Below are positions 1 through 8,808 of a DNA stretch of 34,342 nt, one piece after another; within the stretch, counting starts at the first letter, position 1; the number at the start of each line of letters is the position of its first letter. Where the stretch lies: the NCBI GenBank assembly GCA_029975915.1, contig JARKOC010000292.1, positions 1 to 34,342 of the forward strand, given 5' to 3'. The position numbers were made by a program, and so were the translations under genes. Source of the DNA: Bryobacteraceae bacterium. Its GTDB lineage: Bacteria > Acidobacteriota > Terriglobia > Bryobacterales > Bryobacteraceae. The notes beneath the pieces were generated by a model. It was not told where the DNA came from and searched no databases. It was given only the letters and a program-made list of their open reading frames with translations.

Positions 1-1
1 A

Positions 2-352
2 TGGAACGAACAGAGCGGCTACGAACTGGCCCACGAACTGATGACACTCCCCCAGCCGCCAGATGCGATCTTCTGCGCCAGCGACAGCATGGCGGCCGGC
101 GCGCTGGATGCACTGCACGAGCTTGGGGTGCGGGTGCCAAAAGATGTGTCCGTGGTCGGTTTCGACAACCGTTATTTCTCCAGCCACCAGCGGCCGCCCC
201 TGACCACAGTCGCCCTACCCCTTTACGAAATGGGTCTCCTGGCCGGGGAACTGCTACTCAACACGATCCAGGGAGCGCCGCTGCGTGCCGAGCTGCACCG
301 GGTGCCCTGCGCGCTGGTGAAACGTCTGTCCTGCGGAGCGCCGGCGGACTGA
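2..352 (+). CDS. LacI-family transcriptional regulator, C-terminal part (5' end outside window)
   Basis: Reading frame 2 is open from the window edge to a TGA at 350–352. The protein is the last ~116 residues of a LacI/GalR regulator, from the periplasmic-binding-protein-like sugar-sensing domain. Visible family landmarks are DAIFCASDSMAAGALDAL (the C-subdomain nucleotide-binding-like strand and helix), GVRVPKDVSVVGFDN (a near-universal LacI signature) and the PPLTTVALPLYEMG stretch that precedes the last helices. The DNA-binding helix-turn-helix lies upstream, outside the window. It is followed 32 bp later on the same strand by a hydrolase-like gene and a sugar ABC transporter, which it most likely controls in response to the imported sugar. 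The sugar cannot be named from sequence alone. Confidence 0.9.
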   Translation, partial: WNEQSGYELAHELMTLPQPPDAIFCASDSMAAGALDALHELGVRVPKDVSVVGFDNRYFSSHQRPPLTTVALPLYEMGLLAGELLLNTIQGAPLRAELHRVPCALVKRLSCGAPAD

Positions 353-384
353 CGCTGGGCAGCCCATCGGAAAGGAACTCGCCC

Positions 385-2094
385 GTGACCATTTACGATC
401 TCAGCTACGATCCTCGCGATCCGTTCTACGACATCCCAGGACTGCCAGGGGCACAGTGGGGCATCCAGATTTTCACGACCCGCAACCTGTACGGCCTGGA
501 CCCTACCCGCGTCACGATCACACCCGAAGGCGAGGGGTTTCACCTGGTCTGCGATGGATTGAGCTGGGGCGGACAGCAGCAGCATGCCGAAGGCTACGTC
601 GAGGCGCACCTCGCTTGCCAGCAAGGGGCCTGGAACTGGCAGATTTCCGCCCGGCATGCCGAGCCGCTGAAGGTCGTCAAGCTGATGCTGCGCGGCCTGC
701 CGGAACAGGCGCTTGCCCAGGGCTGGTGGCAGCCCACCTCGGCCGCCAACGACCCGCGATCGGGCCTGATCCGGACGGACTTCGGGGCCGGGCACATCAA
801 CGAGGCCAACGAAGTTTGGAAGACCAACCGGGTCCGGCCGCTGCGCTGGCGCTATCCCTGGCCGGAATGGCTGACTCCCTGGGCCTGCGCTGGGGAGGCG
901 GACGGGGCCTCCTTCGCGTGCGTCAGCGTCCACGATCCCGAAATCCGGGCCAAGCGCCTGTACGTCCACCAGCCGCCCTACACCCACGAGCAGCCAATCG
1001 TCGAGCTGATCTTCGAGGAAGACGCCGCCCGGTGGGGCAGCTCGATCGAGACTCCCGCCCTGCGCCTGCGCGTGTGCACGACATTCGCCGAGGTCGAGGC
1101 CGATTTCGAGGATCACCTGGCGTTCCTGGAAGGGGCCTACGACCTGCGCCCCTGGGAGACCCGGCCCGATGTGCCGGACTGGATGCGCAACATCCGGCTG
1201 GTGCTCAACCTGCACGGGCAGCACTGGACCGGCTACGTTTTCAACACGTTTGACCGGATGGCGGAAGCGGTCAGGCTAGTCGCCCAGCACATCCCCGGCG
1301 AGCAAGTTCTCGCGTACATTCCCGGCTGGGAGGGGCGTTACTACTACGCCTATCCGCACTACCGGCCCAGCCCTGACCTGGGCGGCGACGCGGCCTTCCG
1401 CCGCCTGCTGGCGGTTGCCCGCGACCTGGGGGTCAAGGTGATGCCCATGTTCGGCATGCACGGGGCCAACATCCAGGTCTATCCAGATTGGGAACGCTCG
1501 GCCTTCTACAGCCGCACCAGGTCCTACGTCAAGCTGGTCAACTGCCCCGACTGGGATACCGACCGCGCCGGTGAAGAGGATCAGGTCTTCCTCAACCCCG
1601 GCGAGCCGACCTATCGCCAGCACCTCCTGGAACAGGTCAGCGCCGTCGTGCGCGACTACGACGTGCCCGGCGTCTTTCTGGACACGTCCGCCTGCTGGTT
1701 CAACGATCCGAACTTCAACCTTTACGAAGGCTACCGGCTGCTGGTGAGCGAGCTGCATCGCCGTCATCCGGGCCTGCTCATCGCCGGGGAAGGCTGGTGG
1801 GACGGCCTGCTGGCCGTGCTGCCGGTCAACCAGAGCTGGCTGGGCGTGAACCGCAAGTATCGTTTTCCGCAGCTCCTGACCCGCTATGCGCGGGCGCTGG
1901 GTCACCTTGCTGAAGGCGCGCCTTGGCCGGTCAGCACCGGCGTCCACGAGCGCGGATTCACCTACACTCCCATGCCAGACCCCACCCCCGGCCACATCCG
2001 GGCGCTGGGGATCGTGGATGACACTCTGGACACGCATCGCGAGGACATCATCCAGGCCTGTCGCACCGCAGCAGCGTGCAGTCACGATGGCTGA
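385..2094 (+). CDS. Putative TIM-barrel glycoside hydrolase-like protein
   Basis: 569 residues from a GTG start at 385, which has a GGAAAGGAA ribosome site just upstream. The open frame continues back to base 1, but that part overlaps the LacI gene and is not protein-like. The N-terminal half (residues ~1–260) looks like a beta-rich carbohydrate-binding or sandwich domain. The C-terminal half looks like a TIM barrel, with WMRNIRLVLNLHG (~residue 265), LGVKVMPMFGMHGANIQ, the strand DVPGVFLDTSACW with a candidate catalytic Asp, and LIAGEGWWDG with a candidate catalytic Glu. No signal peptide is visible, so it is probably cytoplasmic and acts on the sugar brought in by the downstream ABC transporter. 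The barrel resembles uncharacterised glycosidase-like families; the exact family and substrate are not recognised. Confidence 0.65.
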   Translation: MTIYDLSYDPRDPFYDIPGLPGAQWGIQIFTTRNLYGLDPTRVTITPEGEGFHLVCDGLSWGGQQQHAEGYVEAHLACQQGAWNWQISARHAEPLKVVKLMLRGLPEQALAQGWWQPTSAANDPRSGLIRTDFGAGHINEANEVWKTNRVRPLRWRYPWPEWLTPWACAGEADGASFACVSVHDPEIRAKRLYVHQPPYTHEQPIVELIFEEDAARWGSSIETPALRLRVCTTFAEVEADFEDHLAFLEGAYDLRPWETRPDVPDWMRNIRLVLNLHGQHWTGYVFNTFDRMAEAVRLVAQHIPGEQVLAYIPGWEGRYYYAYPHYRPSPDLGGDAAFRRLLAVARDLGVKVMPMFGMHGANIQVYPDWERSAFYSRTRSYVKLVNCPDWDTDRAGEEDQVFLNPGEPTYRQHLLEQVSAVVRDYDVPGVFLDTSACWFNDPNFNLYEGYRLLVSELHRRHPGLLIAGEGWWDGLLAVLPVNQSWLGVNRKYRFPQLLTRYARALGHLAEGAPWPVSTGVHERGFTYTPMPDPTPGHIRALGIVDDTLDTHREDIIQACRTAAACSHDG

Positions 2095-2157
2095 GGTCTC
2101 CGCCTGACTCAGCCGTCGAGAGGAAGAGAATTTCTTGAGTGACAAGGAGAGTAGACG

Positions 2158-3423
2158 ATGAAACACCTGTCCCGTTACGCCAGATTGGTGACCGCGATCG
2201 CGCTCCTTCTGGCCACATTGGCGATTTCCCTGCCGTCATCGGCCCAGGAACCGGTGACCATCTCCTTCTGGTCGCGCGACAGCGCGGCGGCCCTCGTCCA
2301 GTCCCTCGCGGACGCCTGGAACGCCACCCACGACAACCAGATCGAAGTCACGCTCATCCCGGCCGCTGAATACGTCACCAAACTGGGAACCGCAATCGCC
2401 GCCGGCGAGCCGCCCGATCTGCTGGCGATCGACCTGATCTATGTGCCGCAGTTCGCCGCCGCCGAGCAGTTGACCGAGATCGGCGATCTCGCCGCCACGC
2501 TGCCCTTCTTCGATACGCTCAGCCCGTCGCACATCCGGCTGGCGACCTATGAAGACGGCCTGTACGCGCTGCCCTTCAACGCCGAGGCCTCGGTTCTGAT
2601 CTACAACAAGGACCTGTTCGAGCAAGCCGGCCTCGACCCGGAAGTGCCTCCCACGAACTGGCAGGAAATCTACGATGACGCCGTGGCGATCTCGGCCCTG
2701 GGTGAGGACATCGACGGCTTCTACTTCTCCGGGGCGTGCGCAGGCTGCAACGCCTTCACCTTCCTGCCCCTGATCTGGGCCAGCGGCGGCGACGTCCTGA
2801 GCGAAGACGCCACCGAAGCCACGCTGACCGATCCGGCCGTCAAGGCGGCCCTGGAGTTCTACCATCAGATGTGGACCGAGGGCCTGATGCCCGAAACCGC
2901 GACGGTGGACGCGGGCGCAGAATTCCTGAGCGTCTTCTTCTCCGGCAAGATCGGCATGATGGGCACCGGCGCGTTCGCCATCAGCACGATCAAGAACGAC
3001 CACCCGGAAATCAACTTCGGGATCACGTTCCTGCCGGGCCAGGAAGGCGGCGTCTCGTCCTTCGCTGGCGGCGACTCGATCGGCATCCCCGCCGGGTCGG
3101 CCCATGTCGAAGAAGCCTTCGAGTTCATCGAGTGGGCGCTGTCGGAAGAAGTCCAGCTTGAAATGTATGCCGCCAGCGCTTCGCTGCCGGTCCGCACCGA
3201 CCTGGCCGAAAACGAGTACTTCGAGGAAGACCCGCGCCTGATGACCAACGCCGAGGCGATGGCCTTTGGGCGGACTCCGTACAGCCTGGTCTACAACCAG
3301 CTCTTCAATGACTCCAACGGCCCTTGGCTGGCCATGATCCAGCAGGCGGTGTTCGACGGGCAGATCGACGAGGCCATCGCAGCCGCCCAGGAGCAGTTCA
3401 CGGCGATCATGACCGGGCAGTAA
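2158..3423 (+). CDS. Sugar ABC transporter, extracellular solute-binding protein (family 1)
   Basis: 421 residues. ATG at 2158 is preceded by AAGGAGAG with correct spacing. A Sec signal peptide is clear: basic start MKHLSRYARL, hydrophobic core VTAIALLLATLAISL, then a likely cut after SSA (~residue 29). No lipobox cysteine is seen, so anchoring is uncertain. The mature protein is a MalE/UgpB-type binding protein, shown by VTISFWSRDSAAALVQSLADAW at the start, PDLLAIDLIYVPQFAAAEQL, YALPFNAEASVLIYNKDLFEQAGLDP (the family signature), and GKIGMMGTGAFAIS. It captures a sugar outside the membrane and delivers it to the two permeases encoded next. No ATPase gene is in the window; families like this often use a shared MsmK/UgpC-type ATPase encoded elsewhere. 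Confidence 0.93.
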   Translation: MKHLSRYARLVTAIALLLATLAISLPSSAQEPVTISFWSRDSAAALVQSLADAWNATHDNQIEVTLIPAAEYVTKLGTAIAAGEPPDLLAIDLIYVPQFAAAEQLTEIGDLAATLPFFDTLSPSHIRLATYEDGLYALPFNAEASVLIYNKDLFEQAGLDPEVPPTNWQEIYDDAVAISALGEDIDGFYFSGACAGCNAFTFLPLIWASGGDVLSEDATEATLTDPAVKAALEFYHQMWTEGLMPETATVDAGAEFLSVFFSGKIGMMGTGAFAISTIKNDHPEINFGITFLPGQEGGVSSFAGGDSIGIPAGSAHVEEAFEFIEWALSEEVQLEMYAASASLPVRTDLAENEYFEEDPRLMTNAEAMAFGRTPYSLVYNQLFNDSNGPWLAMIQQAVFDGQIDEAIAAAQEQFTAIMTGQ

Positions 3424-3494
3424 ACCCACGCTGGGTTCCAGTTCGATGGCAGAAGCCTTATACTGGGTTTGGTCGCTGAGCGGCCAAACCCAGT
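3423..3494 (+). promoter_or_regulatory. Two intercistronic stem-loops between binding protein and permease genes
   Basis: Hairpin 1 is AACCCA/TGGGTT (3423–3437), overlapping the stop codon. Hairpin 2 has a perfect 11-bp stem, ACTGGGTTTGG (3462–3472) and CCAAACCCAGT (3484–3494), with a further CGCT/AGCG inside its loop. No T-run follows, so neither is a standard terminator. In ABC operons such structures typically protect the abundant binding-protein mRNA and reduce permease expression. That role is inferred here. Confidence 0.6.
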
Positions 3495-3520
3495 CAGCCT
3501 GATTGACAAGCGAGGCAGTG

Positions 3521-4447
3521 ATGGGGACTTCCAGGACATCCATGCAAAGCGCAGCAATGGTTCAGACCAGCCGCGTCGCCCTCCGGCGACAGTACGCCGG
3601 CTTGCTGTTCGTGCTGCCCGCAGTCGCGTTCACCCTGTTGTTTTTCATCCTGCCTCTGCTGATGACAATCTGGATGTCTTTGCACGATTGGCCGCTGATC
3701 GGCCAGTCCAGCTTCATCGGCCTGAACAATTACAGCGCCCTGACTTCGGACAAGCAGTTCTGGGTCAGCCTGGGATTCACGGTCAAATACACGCTGCTGG
3801 TCACGCCGCCCATCTTCATCCTGGCGTTCGTGCTGGCCTTGCTGGTCAACCTGCCGCTGCGCTGGGTGGGTCTGTTCCGGACGGCTTACTTCATCCCGGT
3901 CGTGATTGGCCTGGGCGCCTCCAGCCTCCTGTGGATCTGGCTGCTCAACGACCGGGTGGGGGCCATCAACACCCTCCTGCGCCAGTCCGGTCTGCTCCAG
4001 GGCGCTTTGATCTGGCTGGGCAACATCGATTCGGCAATGTTCGCCATCATCGTCTCCGTGGTCTGGAAAACCGTCGGCTTCACGATGGTCCTCCTGCTGA
4101 CCGGGATGCAGGCCATCCCGCAGGAAATCTACCAGGCGGCCATGGTTGACGGCGCGGGGTTCCTGGGCCGCCTGCGCTTCATCACCCTCCCGCTGCTGCG
4201 CTCGACCATCGCCCTGGCCCTGGTGCTCTCGGTGATCGGCTCCTTCCTGGCTTTCGACCAGTTCTATATCATGACGCGGGGCGGCCCGCGCAATCAGACG
4301 ATCACCGTCGTCTACTGGATCTTCAACAACTCGTTCACGTACTTCAAGATGGGCTACGGCGCGGCGCTCTCGATTGTACTGCTGGCCATCCTGGTTGTGC
4401 TGAGCATGCTTCAACTGCGCCTGCTGCGCAGTGACGTCGGATATTGA
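3521..4447 (+). CDS. Sugar ABC transporter permease, MalF type
   Basis: 308 residues from ATG 3521, which has GAGG 5 bp upstream. A TTG at 3503 would add six residues and is less likely because it lies just after the stem-loop. The protein is an inner-membrane subunit with about six transmembrane segments, the first at AGLLFVLPAVAFTLLFFILPLLMTIW. The cytoplasmic loop carries the EAA-type motif EIYQAAMVDGAGFLGRLRFITLPLL near residue 205, which docks with the ATPase. The ending LRLLRSDVGY is typical of MalF/UgpA-like permeases. It pairs with the MalG-type gene that starts 23 bp downstream, and receives sugar from the binding protein encoded upstream. Confidence 0.93.
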   Translation: MGTSRTSMQSAAMVQTSRVALRRQYAGLLFVLPAVAFTLLFFILPLLMTIWMSLHDWPLIGQSSFIGLNNYSALTSDKQFWVSLGFTVKYTLLVTPPIFILAFVLALLVNLPLRWVGLFRTAYFIPVVIGLGASSLLWIWLLNDRVGAINTLLRQSGLLQGALIWLGNIDSAMFAIIVSVVWKTVGFTMVLLLTGMQAIPQEIYQAAMVDGAGFLGRLRFITLPLLRSTIALALVLSVIGSFLAFDQFYIMTRGGPRNQTITVVYWIFNNSFTYFKMGYGAALSIVLLAILVVLSMLQLRLLRSDVGY

Positions 4448-4470
4448 CCGGACCGCCAGGAGGATCGACC

Positions 4471-5346
4471 ATGAACACCACCCCGATCGCCCACACCCAG
4501 CCTCGACGAGTCTGGCCTGCTCTTTCCAAGGCCCTGCTCTACGCGATCTGTATCGCTTTGTTGATCGTGTTCCTCTTCCCCATCGTCTGGTCGGTGATCA
4601 CATCGCTCAAGCCCCCGGCGGAAGCGGCGGCCATCCCACCGACGGGCCTCCCCTCGCGGGTCACCTGGGAAAACTACCAGAAGCTCAACGAGTTCGGTGC
4701 AGGGGCGAGCCGCTACCTGTACAACAGTGTCTCCGCCGCGACCATGACCGTGATCGGCACGATCCTGCTCAGCACCTTGGCGGGGTACGGATTCTCCCGC
4801 TTCAGCTTCCCGGCCAAGAACGCGCTGTTCCTGATGATCCTGGCCACCCTGATGATCCCGTTCCAGACGATCCTGACCCCCCTCTTCCTGATCCTGAACG
4901 CGATTGGGCTTGACAACACGCTGCCCGGCCTGGCCCTGGTCTACATCACCTTCCAGCTCCCGTTCGGCGTGTTCGTCATGCGCAACTCGTTCGATACCGT
5001 GCCGCGCGAACTGGAGGAAGCCGCCCTGCTCGACGGCTGCACGCCGGTCAGCCTGCTCTACAAAGTCATGCTGCCAATCGTCCTGCCGGGAATCATCACC
5101 GCCGGGATTTACGCCTTCCTGAACGCCTGGAACGAATTCCTGGCCGCGCTGATCTTCATGAACCAGCAGTCGATGTTCACCTTCCCGATCCTGCTCAACA
5201 GCGTCAACACGGGCCTGTACGGCGCGGTCGACTGGGGCGCGCTGCAAGCCGGGGTCACGCTCTCGATCGTGCCCAGCATCGTGATGTTCCTCCTGCTTCA
5301 GCGCTACTACATCCAGGGTCTGACCGGGGGATCGGTGAAGGCGTAG
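4471..5346 (+). CDS. Sugar ABC transporter permease, MalG type
   Basis: 291 residues. The start is ATG 4471, which has a perfect AGGAGG 7 bp upstream; longer upstream starts lack such a site. Six transmembrane segments are predicted, beginning with ALLYAICIALLIVFLFPIVWSVI and followed by the periplasmic segment FGAGASRYLYNSV. The EAA loop is ELEEAALLDGCTPVSLLYKVMLPIVLPG, a strong match to the MalG/UgpE consensus. The protein ends with RYYIQGLTGGSVKA, the usual MalG-type tail (QRYFVRGLTAGAVKG-like). It is the last gene of the sugar operon. Together with the preceding permease it forms the membrane channel of the importer. Confidence 0.95.
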   Translation: MNTTPIAHTQPRRVWPALSKALLYAICIALLIVFLFPIVWSVITSLKPPAEAAAIPPTGLPSRVTWENYQKLNEFGAGASRYLYNSVSAATMTVIGTILLSTLAGYGFSRFSFPAKNALFLMILATLMIPFQTILTPLFLILNAIGLDNTLPGLALVYITFQLPFGVFVMRNSFDTVPRELEEAALLDGCTPVSLLYKVMLPIVLPGIITAGIYAFLNAWNEFLAALIFMNQQSMFTFPILLNSVNTGLYGAVDWGALQAGVTLSIVPSIVMFLLLQRYYIQGLTGGSVKA

Positions 5347-5806
5347 GCCAGACTCATTCGGCCGCCCAGCTATCCTACCGGTCAAACGGATCCGCTGATC
5401 GCAGTACAGCCAGCCATCGGAGCGGTAGCGCTTGCGATACCATAATCATCCCATGAGAACGCGATGCTCGTTGCGCTCCGCGGCGGATGCCGCCCGTCAA
5501 GCCTGTCTTGAGCTGGGGCAGGATCGTCCATCCCCGGGAGAAGCTGCTGGACAAGGCGATCGAAGAGAGGTTTATTCATTCCGGGCCGCCGCTTGGGGGC
5601 ATCGCTGGAGCATGATCCTGGTGTAGCTCAGGTACACATTGCGTGCATGCCGGGCACTTCTCGCCATGAGAATGCTGGAGGAAGACATTTACCAGGCCAT
5701 GCCACTCCCCCACAGGGGTTGCGTTTTCCCCCAGGCGCCTCCGGGTGTAAACTACCCGCCAGTGAAGCAGTAATACACTCCCAGCCACCGCCCAAGGGAT
5801 GAAGCC
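5347..5806 (+). other. Intergenic region between sugar operon and DGR target gene
   Basis: 460 bp with no gene I can support. A short frame on the + strand around 5500–5615 contains a protein-like stretch (REKLLDKAIEERFIHSGPP) and may be a gene remnant, but its parent was not recognised. A small hairpin GCGGC/GCCGC lies near 5482. The 3' part holds inverted GTGTA/TACAC arms (about 5745–5780) just ahead of the next gene, a possible regulatory site. No terminator with a T-run follows the permease gene. Confidence 0.4.
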
Positions 5807-8647
5807 ATGCCAGACGTGACCGCTCCGCAGGTGATGATCTCCTATGCCCGCAAGGATGCCAGGGATTTTGCCGGACGTCTGGCCGCCGAACTCCGGCTGC
5901 ATGGCATCACCGTCTGGCTGGACACTTCCGAGATCGAAGGCGGGGCGGAGTGGCTGCGCAGCATCGAGCAGGCGATTGCGGGCTGCACGGTGTTTGTGGC
6001 AGTCCGCTCCCCGCTGGCCAGCGACTCGTTCTGGGTCCGGAACGAACGACTGTACGCCCTCAACCGGCGCAAGCCGCCGGAGAAGCCCCATCCGCACATT
6101 GTGCCGGTCCTGGCGACGCCGTGTACGGTAGACGACCTGGAGTTGATTGGCTTCCAGCCGGTGGATTTCACCCACAGTTTCGAGCTGGCCCTGCCCAGGT
6201 TGGTCGAACGCATCCGCGAACTGAGTAACGGCCACGCGCCGGAAATTAAGGACCGCCGCACGCTTGAGCTGGCGTACCTGGGGCGGATTCTTCTTGAACA
6301 CTCAGTCTGGCAGGACCTGTACACACCGATGGCGGGCGTGGCGCGAATGAGCCAGCACGGATCGAAGCCCGACAGACCGAAGATGGTGACCGTCCCCAAT
6401 CGGATTGGGCAGAGGTTCAGCGAAAAGGTGCGCGAGCAGTTTCACCACGAAGAGAATCTCGAAGTCGTGCAGCGCGAATATGAGGACATCCTGCCTGCGG
6501 TCGAGCAGCTGCGTCAGATGGTCATCCTGGGCGATCCGGGCTGCGGCAAAACGACGACTCTCTGGCGTATCGCCGCCGAGTACGCCGGACGTGCGAAAAT
6601 CGATGAGACGGCTCCGCTGCCCGTGTTTGTGCGGCTCGGCGCGCTCCGGCCTGACGAAACGCTGATCTCGCAGATACAGGCAACACTGGGCGAACTGGGC
6701 GAACACGATGAAGCCCTCCTGGCCGAAAAGCGCCTGGTGGTGCTGCTCGACGGCCTGAACGAGTTGCCGGCCGAAAATCGCTCCGAACACGTCCGGCAGG
6801 TGCGGACGTTGGTGCAGCACTGCCAGCAGAACAATCTTCTGGTGGCGGTTACCTGCCGCGAGTTGGACTACAGCGGCGAGCTGGACTTGAACATCCCCCG
6901 GCAGGTTCGCATCACGCCGCTGGATCCCCCGCGCATCCGGCAGTTCGTGAACGGCTACATCAAGGAGCCTGCCGGCGCGGGCGATGCGCTGTTCTGGCAG
7001 TTGGCCGGCGGTGACGAAGTACGGGCCACCTGGTTTACCTGGGAACGAGCCGGGGCCACCTTTGAATTGTTCTGGACTGCGAACGACGTTCCCCGCGAAA
7101 ACCCGGATGTGTACAGCAAGACGTCCAGCACACAGGATGCGCTCTGGCGCGAGGCTGTGCACGGCGATCGCAGTATGATGCAGTTGGCGCGCAACCCGTA
7201 CATGCTCTACATGATGACCCAAGTCTTCACCGAAGAAGCCGCCATCCCGCAGAATCGGGGTAAGCTGTTCCAACTTTTTGTAGATTTTCTGCTCCGGGAG
7301 CGCGAAAAGCTGGAGGATGCCGCCGCCGAAGACCTCACGACGCGGCTGGCCGAGCTGGCCTACCAGATGCAGGCCCAGGGTGAAGCCGGGACCAGCATCC
7401 GCCGGGTAGATGCGCTGGCCGTCCTGGAGAACGAACAGCGGCTCTACCAGGCCCAGAGCGCCAACATCCTGGGCGGCACCGACGAAATTCGCTTCACGCA
7501 CCAGCTCTTGCAGGAATTTTTTGCGGCGCACAAACTCGACCGCGAAATGCAGTCCGGCAGATCCGCCGCGGACTACTGGCCGCCAGCGAACTGGTGGAAA
7601 CCCCAGGGCTGGGAAGAAACGGCGATCCTGCTGGCCGGGCTGTACAACGACGACTGCACGCCGGTCATCGAGTGGCTGCGGGATGCCAACCCCGAACTGG
7701 CGGCGCGCTGTGTGCTGGAAAGCGGCGCACATACGCCGGGCGAAACCCTCCAGACGCTGCAATCGCGCTGGCTGCCACGCCTGACCGATGTGACGCAGGA
7801 ACCACGCCCGCCAGCCCGCGCGGCAGTGGGCCGTGCTGCAGGCAGGTTGAATCTGGACTCGCGTCCCGGCGTAGTCGAGTTCGCCTGGTGCGAAGTCCCC
7901 GCCGGGAAGTTCCGGATGGGCGGCGACCCGGACGCCTGGGGTGCCTGGGCCGGGGCGGAGTTCGACCTGGCTTATCCCTTCTGGATCGCGAAGTATCCGG
8001 TGACCTATGCCCAGTATGAAGCGTTCATGGCTGCCGGCGGCTACCGTGAGCGGCGCTATTGGACCGATGCAGGCTGGGAATGGAAAGGCGAGCGCGCGGA
8101 GCCTGTCCTCTGGAACGATCCCAAGTGGCACATCCCCAACCACCCGGTGGTGGGCGTGACATGGTATGAGGCGTATGCGTTTGCCCAATGGCTCAATAAC
8201 CAACCGGGCGTCAGGCCGGCGAACATGCCGGCGGGGTATGTGATCCGGCTGGCGCGGGAGTGCGAGTGGGAGAAAGCGGCACGCCACCCCGATGGGCGAT
8301 TCTTCCCGTGGGGGAATGAGTGGGACCCGGCGCGGCTGAACTCGTCTGAGGGCGGCATCGGGCGGACGAGCGCGGTGGGGCTTTTCCCGAACGGGGCGAA
8401 CCCGGCGCACGGCGCACACGATCTGTGCGGCAACGTGTGGGAATGGTGCCTGACGCAGTGGCAAACTGAGTATCAGTCACCGGACAAAGAAGGTAACGAT
8501 CCAGGCGGTGCCGCGCTGCGGGTGTTGCGGGGCGGGTCGTGGGACCTCTACCAGTTCGATGCCCGCGCCGCGTCTCGTTCCTGGCTCAGCCCTGTCGACT
8601 GGGCCGACCTCGGGGGGTTTCGGGTGGTGTGCGCGTCCCCCATCTAA
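5807..8647 (+). CDS. TIR–NACHT–FGE-sulfatase protein, DGR target 1 (carries VR1)
   Basis: 946 residues from ATG 5807 (AAGGGATGAAGCC upstream). Domains in order: TIR (~6–140, opening VMISYARKDARDFAG, with candidate catalytic Glu in WVRNERLYA); NACHT-type STAND ATPase with Walker A GDPGCGKT (242–249) and Walker B LVVLLDGLNELP (310–321); a helical region containing FTHQLLQEFFAAHKLDRE (the NACHT-associated end); and an FGE-sulfatase/C-type-lectin fold (~688–946, with FRMGGDPDAWG, VTWYEAYAFAQWLNNQ, DLCGNVWEW). Residues 903–946 are encoded by VR1. TIR domains commonly cleave NAD+, and NACHT–sensor proteins act as innate immune receptors. The inference is that the variable FGE face recognises a ligand, the NACHT part oligomerises, and the TIR part acts. 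It has a paralogue at 10726–13980. Confidence 0.93.
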   Translation: MPDVTAPQVMISYARKDARDFAGRLAAELRLHGITVWLDTSEIEGGAEWLRSIEQAIAGCTVFVAVRSPLASDSFWVRNERLYALNRRKPPEKPHPHIVPVLATPCTVDDLELIGFQPVDFTHSFELALPRLVERIRELSNGHAPEIKDRRTLELAYLGRILLEHSVWQDLYTPMAGVARMSQHGSKPDRPKMVTVPNRIGQRFSEKVREQFHHEENLEVVQREYEDILPAVEQLRQMVILGDPGCGKTTTLWRIAAEYAGRAKIDETAPLPVFVRLGALRPDETLISQIQATLGELGEHDEALLAEKRLVVLLDGLNELPAENRSEHVRQVRTLVQHCQQNNLLVAVTCRELDYSGELDLNIPRQVRITPLDPPRIRQFVNGYIKEPAGAGDALFWQLAGGDEVRATWFTWERAGATFELFWTANDVPRENPDVYSKTSSTQDALWREAVHGDRSMMQLARNPYMLYMMTQVFTEEAAIPQNRGKLFQLFVDFLLREREKLEDAAAEDLTTRLAELAYQMQAQGEAGTSIRRVDALAVLENEQRLYQAQSANILGGTDEIRFTHQLLQEFFAAHKLDREMQSGRSAADYWPPANWWKPQGWEETAILLAGLYNDDCTPVIEWLRDANPELAARCVLESGAHTPGETLQTLQSRWLPRLTDVTQEPRPPARAAVGRAAGRLNLDSRPGVVEFAWCEVPAGKFRMGGDPDAWGAWAGAEFDLAYPFWIAKYPVTYAQYEAFMAAGGYRERRYWTDAGWEWKGERAEPVLWNDPKWHIPNHPVVGVTWYEAYAFAQWLNNQPGVRPANMPAGYVIRLARECEWEKAARHPDGRFFPWGNEWDPARLNSSEGGIGRTSAVGLFPNGANPAHGAHDLCGNVWEWCLTQWQTEYQSPDKEGNDPGGAALRVLRGGSWDLYQFDARAASRSWLSPVDWADLGGFRVVCASPI
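8513..8644 (+). repeat. DGR variable region 1 (VR1)
   Basis: 132 bp at the 3' end of the first TIR–NACHT–FGE gene, aligned without gaps to the TR at 8809–8940. I count 23 differences and every one is at a TR adenine: for example AAC→GAC, AAC→CTC, AAC→TAC, AAC→TTC, AGG→TGG, GAC→GTC. The 30-bp left flank (through GGGTCGTGG) is identical. The right flank (GGGTTTCGGGTGGTGTGCGCG) is also identical until one CAC→CCC change. It encodes the loop after GGSW and the strand GFRVVCAS, the ligand-facing end of the FGE/C-lectin fold. The adenine-only pattern is diagnostic of DGR mutagenic retrohoming. Confidence 0.97.
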
Positions 8648-8668
8648 AGGTTTTTCTGGTCTCTGATC

Positions 8669-8682
8669 GGCGCGTTAGCGCC
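8669..8682 (+). promoter_or_regulatory. Hairpin downstream of VR1 (homing element)
   Basis: GGCGC–GTTA–GCGCC, 24 bp after the end of VR1. The same hairpin follows VR2 on the other strand (10690–10705) in a homologous flank, but nothing like it follows the TR. In the Bordetella phage DGR a hairpin/cruciform just downstream of VR stimulates homing; this is the likely equivalent. The loop GTTA differs from the GRNA loop described there. T-rich sequence after it may also help end transcription. Confidence 0.7.
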
Positions 8683-8729
8683 ATGCTTTTGTCTTTGCTT
8701 TTGTCTTTCGCGCGCAGCGCGATCAATTT

Positions 8730-8758
8730 TTGCAAATCCGGGCGGTTGGGCGTATGAT
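8730..8758 (+). promoter_or_regulatory. Predicted promoter of the TR RNA
   Basis: TTGCAA (8730–8735), a 17-bp spacer, then TATGAT (8753–8758): a good sigma-70 match. Transcription would begin near 8765, about 45 bp before the TR, and read through it in the same direction as VR1. This fits the need of DGRs for a non-coding TR transcript. Confidence 0.6.
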
Positions 8759-8808
8759 GCAGGCTGCCTGCCGGGTCCGCCCGGCGGGTGGGGCTCCCTG
8801 ACAAACGC

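Noticed and set aside
1..384. Extension of the hydrolase frame back to base 1
   Set aside because: It overlaps the LacI gene in another frame and is Arg/Pro-rich shadow sequence; GTG 385 has a good ribosome site.
5612..5690. tRNA-like string TGTAGCTCAGGTA
   Set aside because: No acceptor, anticodon or T-arm can be folded around it.
6302..8464. Long open frame on the − strand opposite the first TIR–NACHT–FGE gene
   Set aside because: Antisense shadow in GC-rich coding DNA. The + strand has clear domains.
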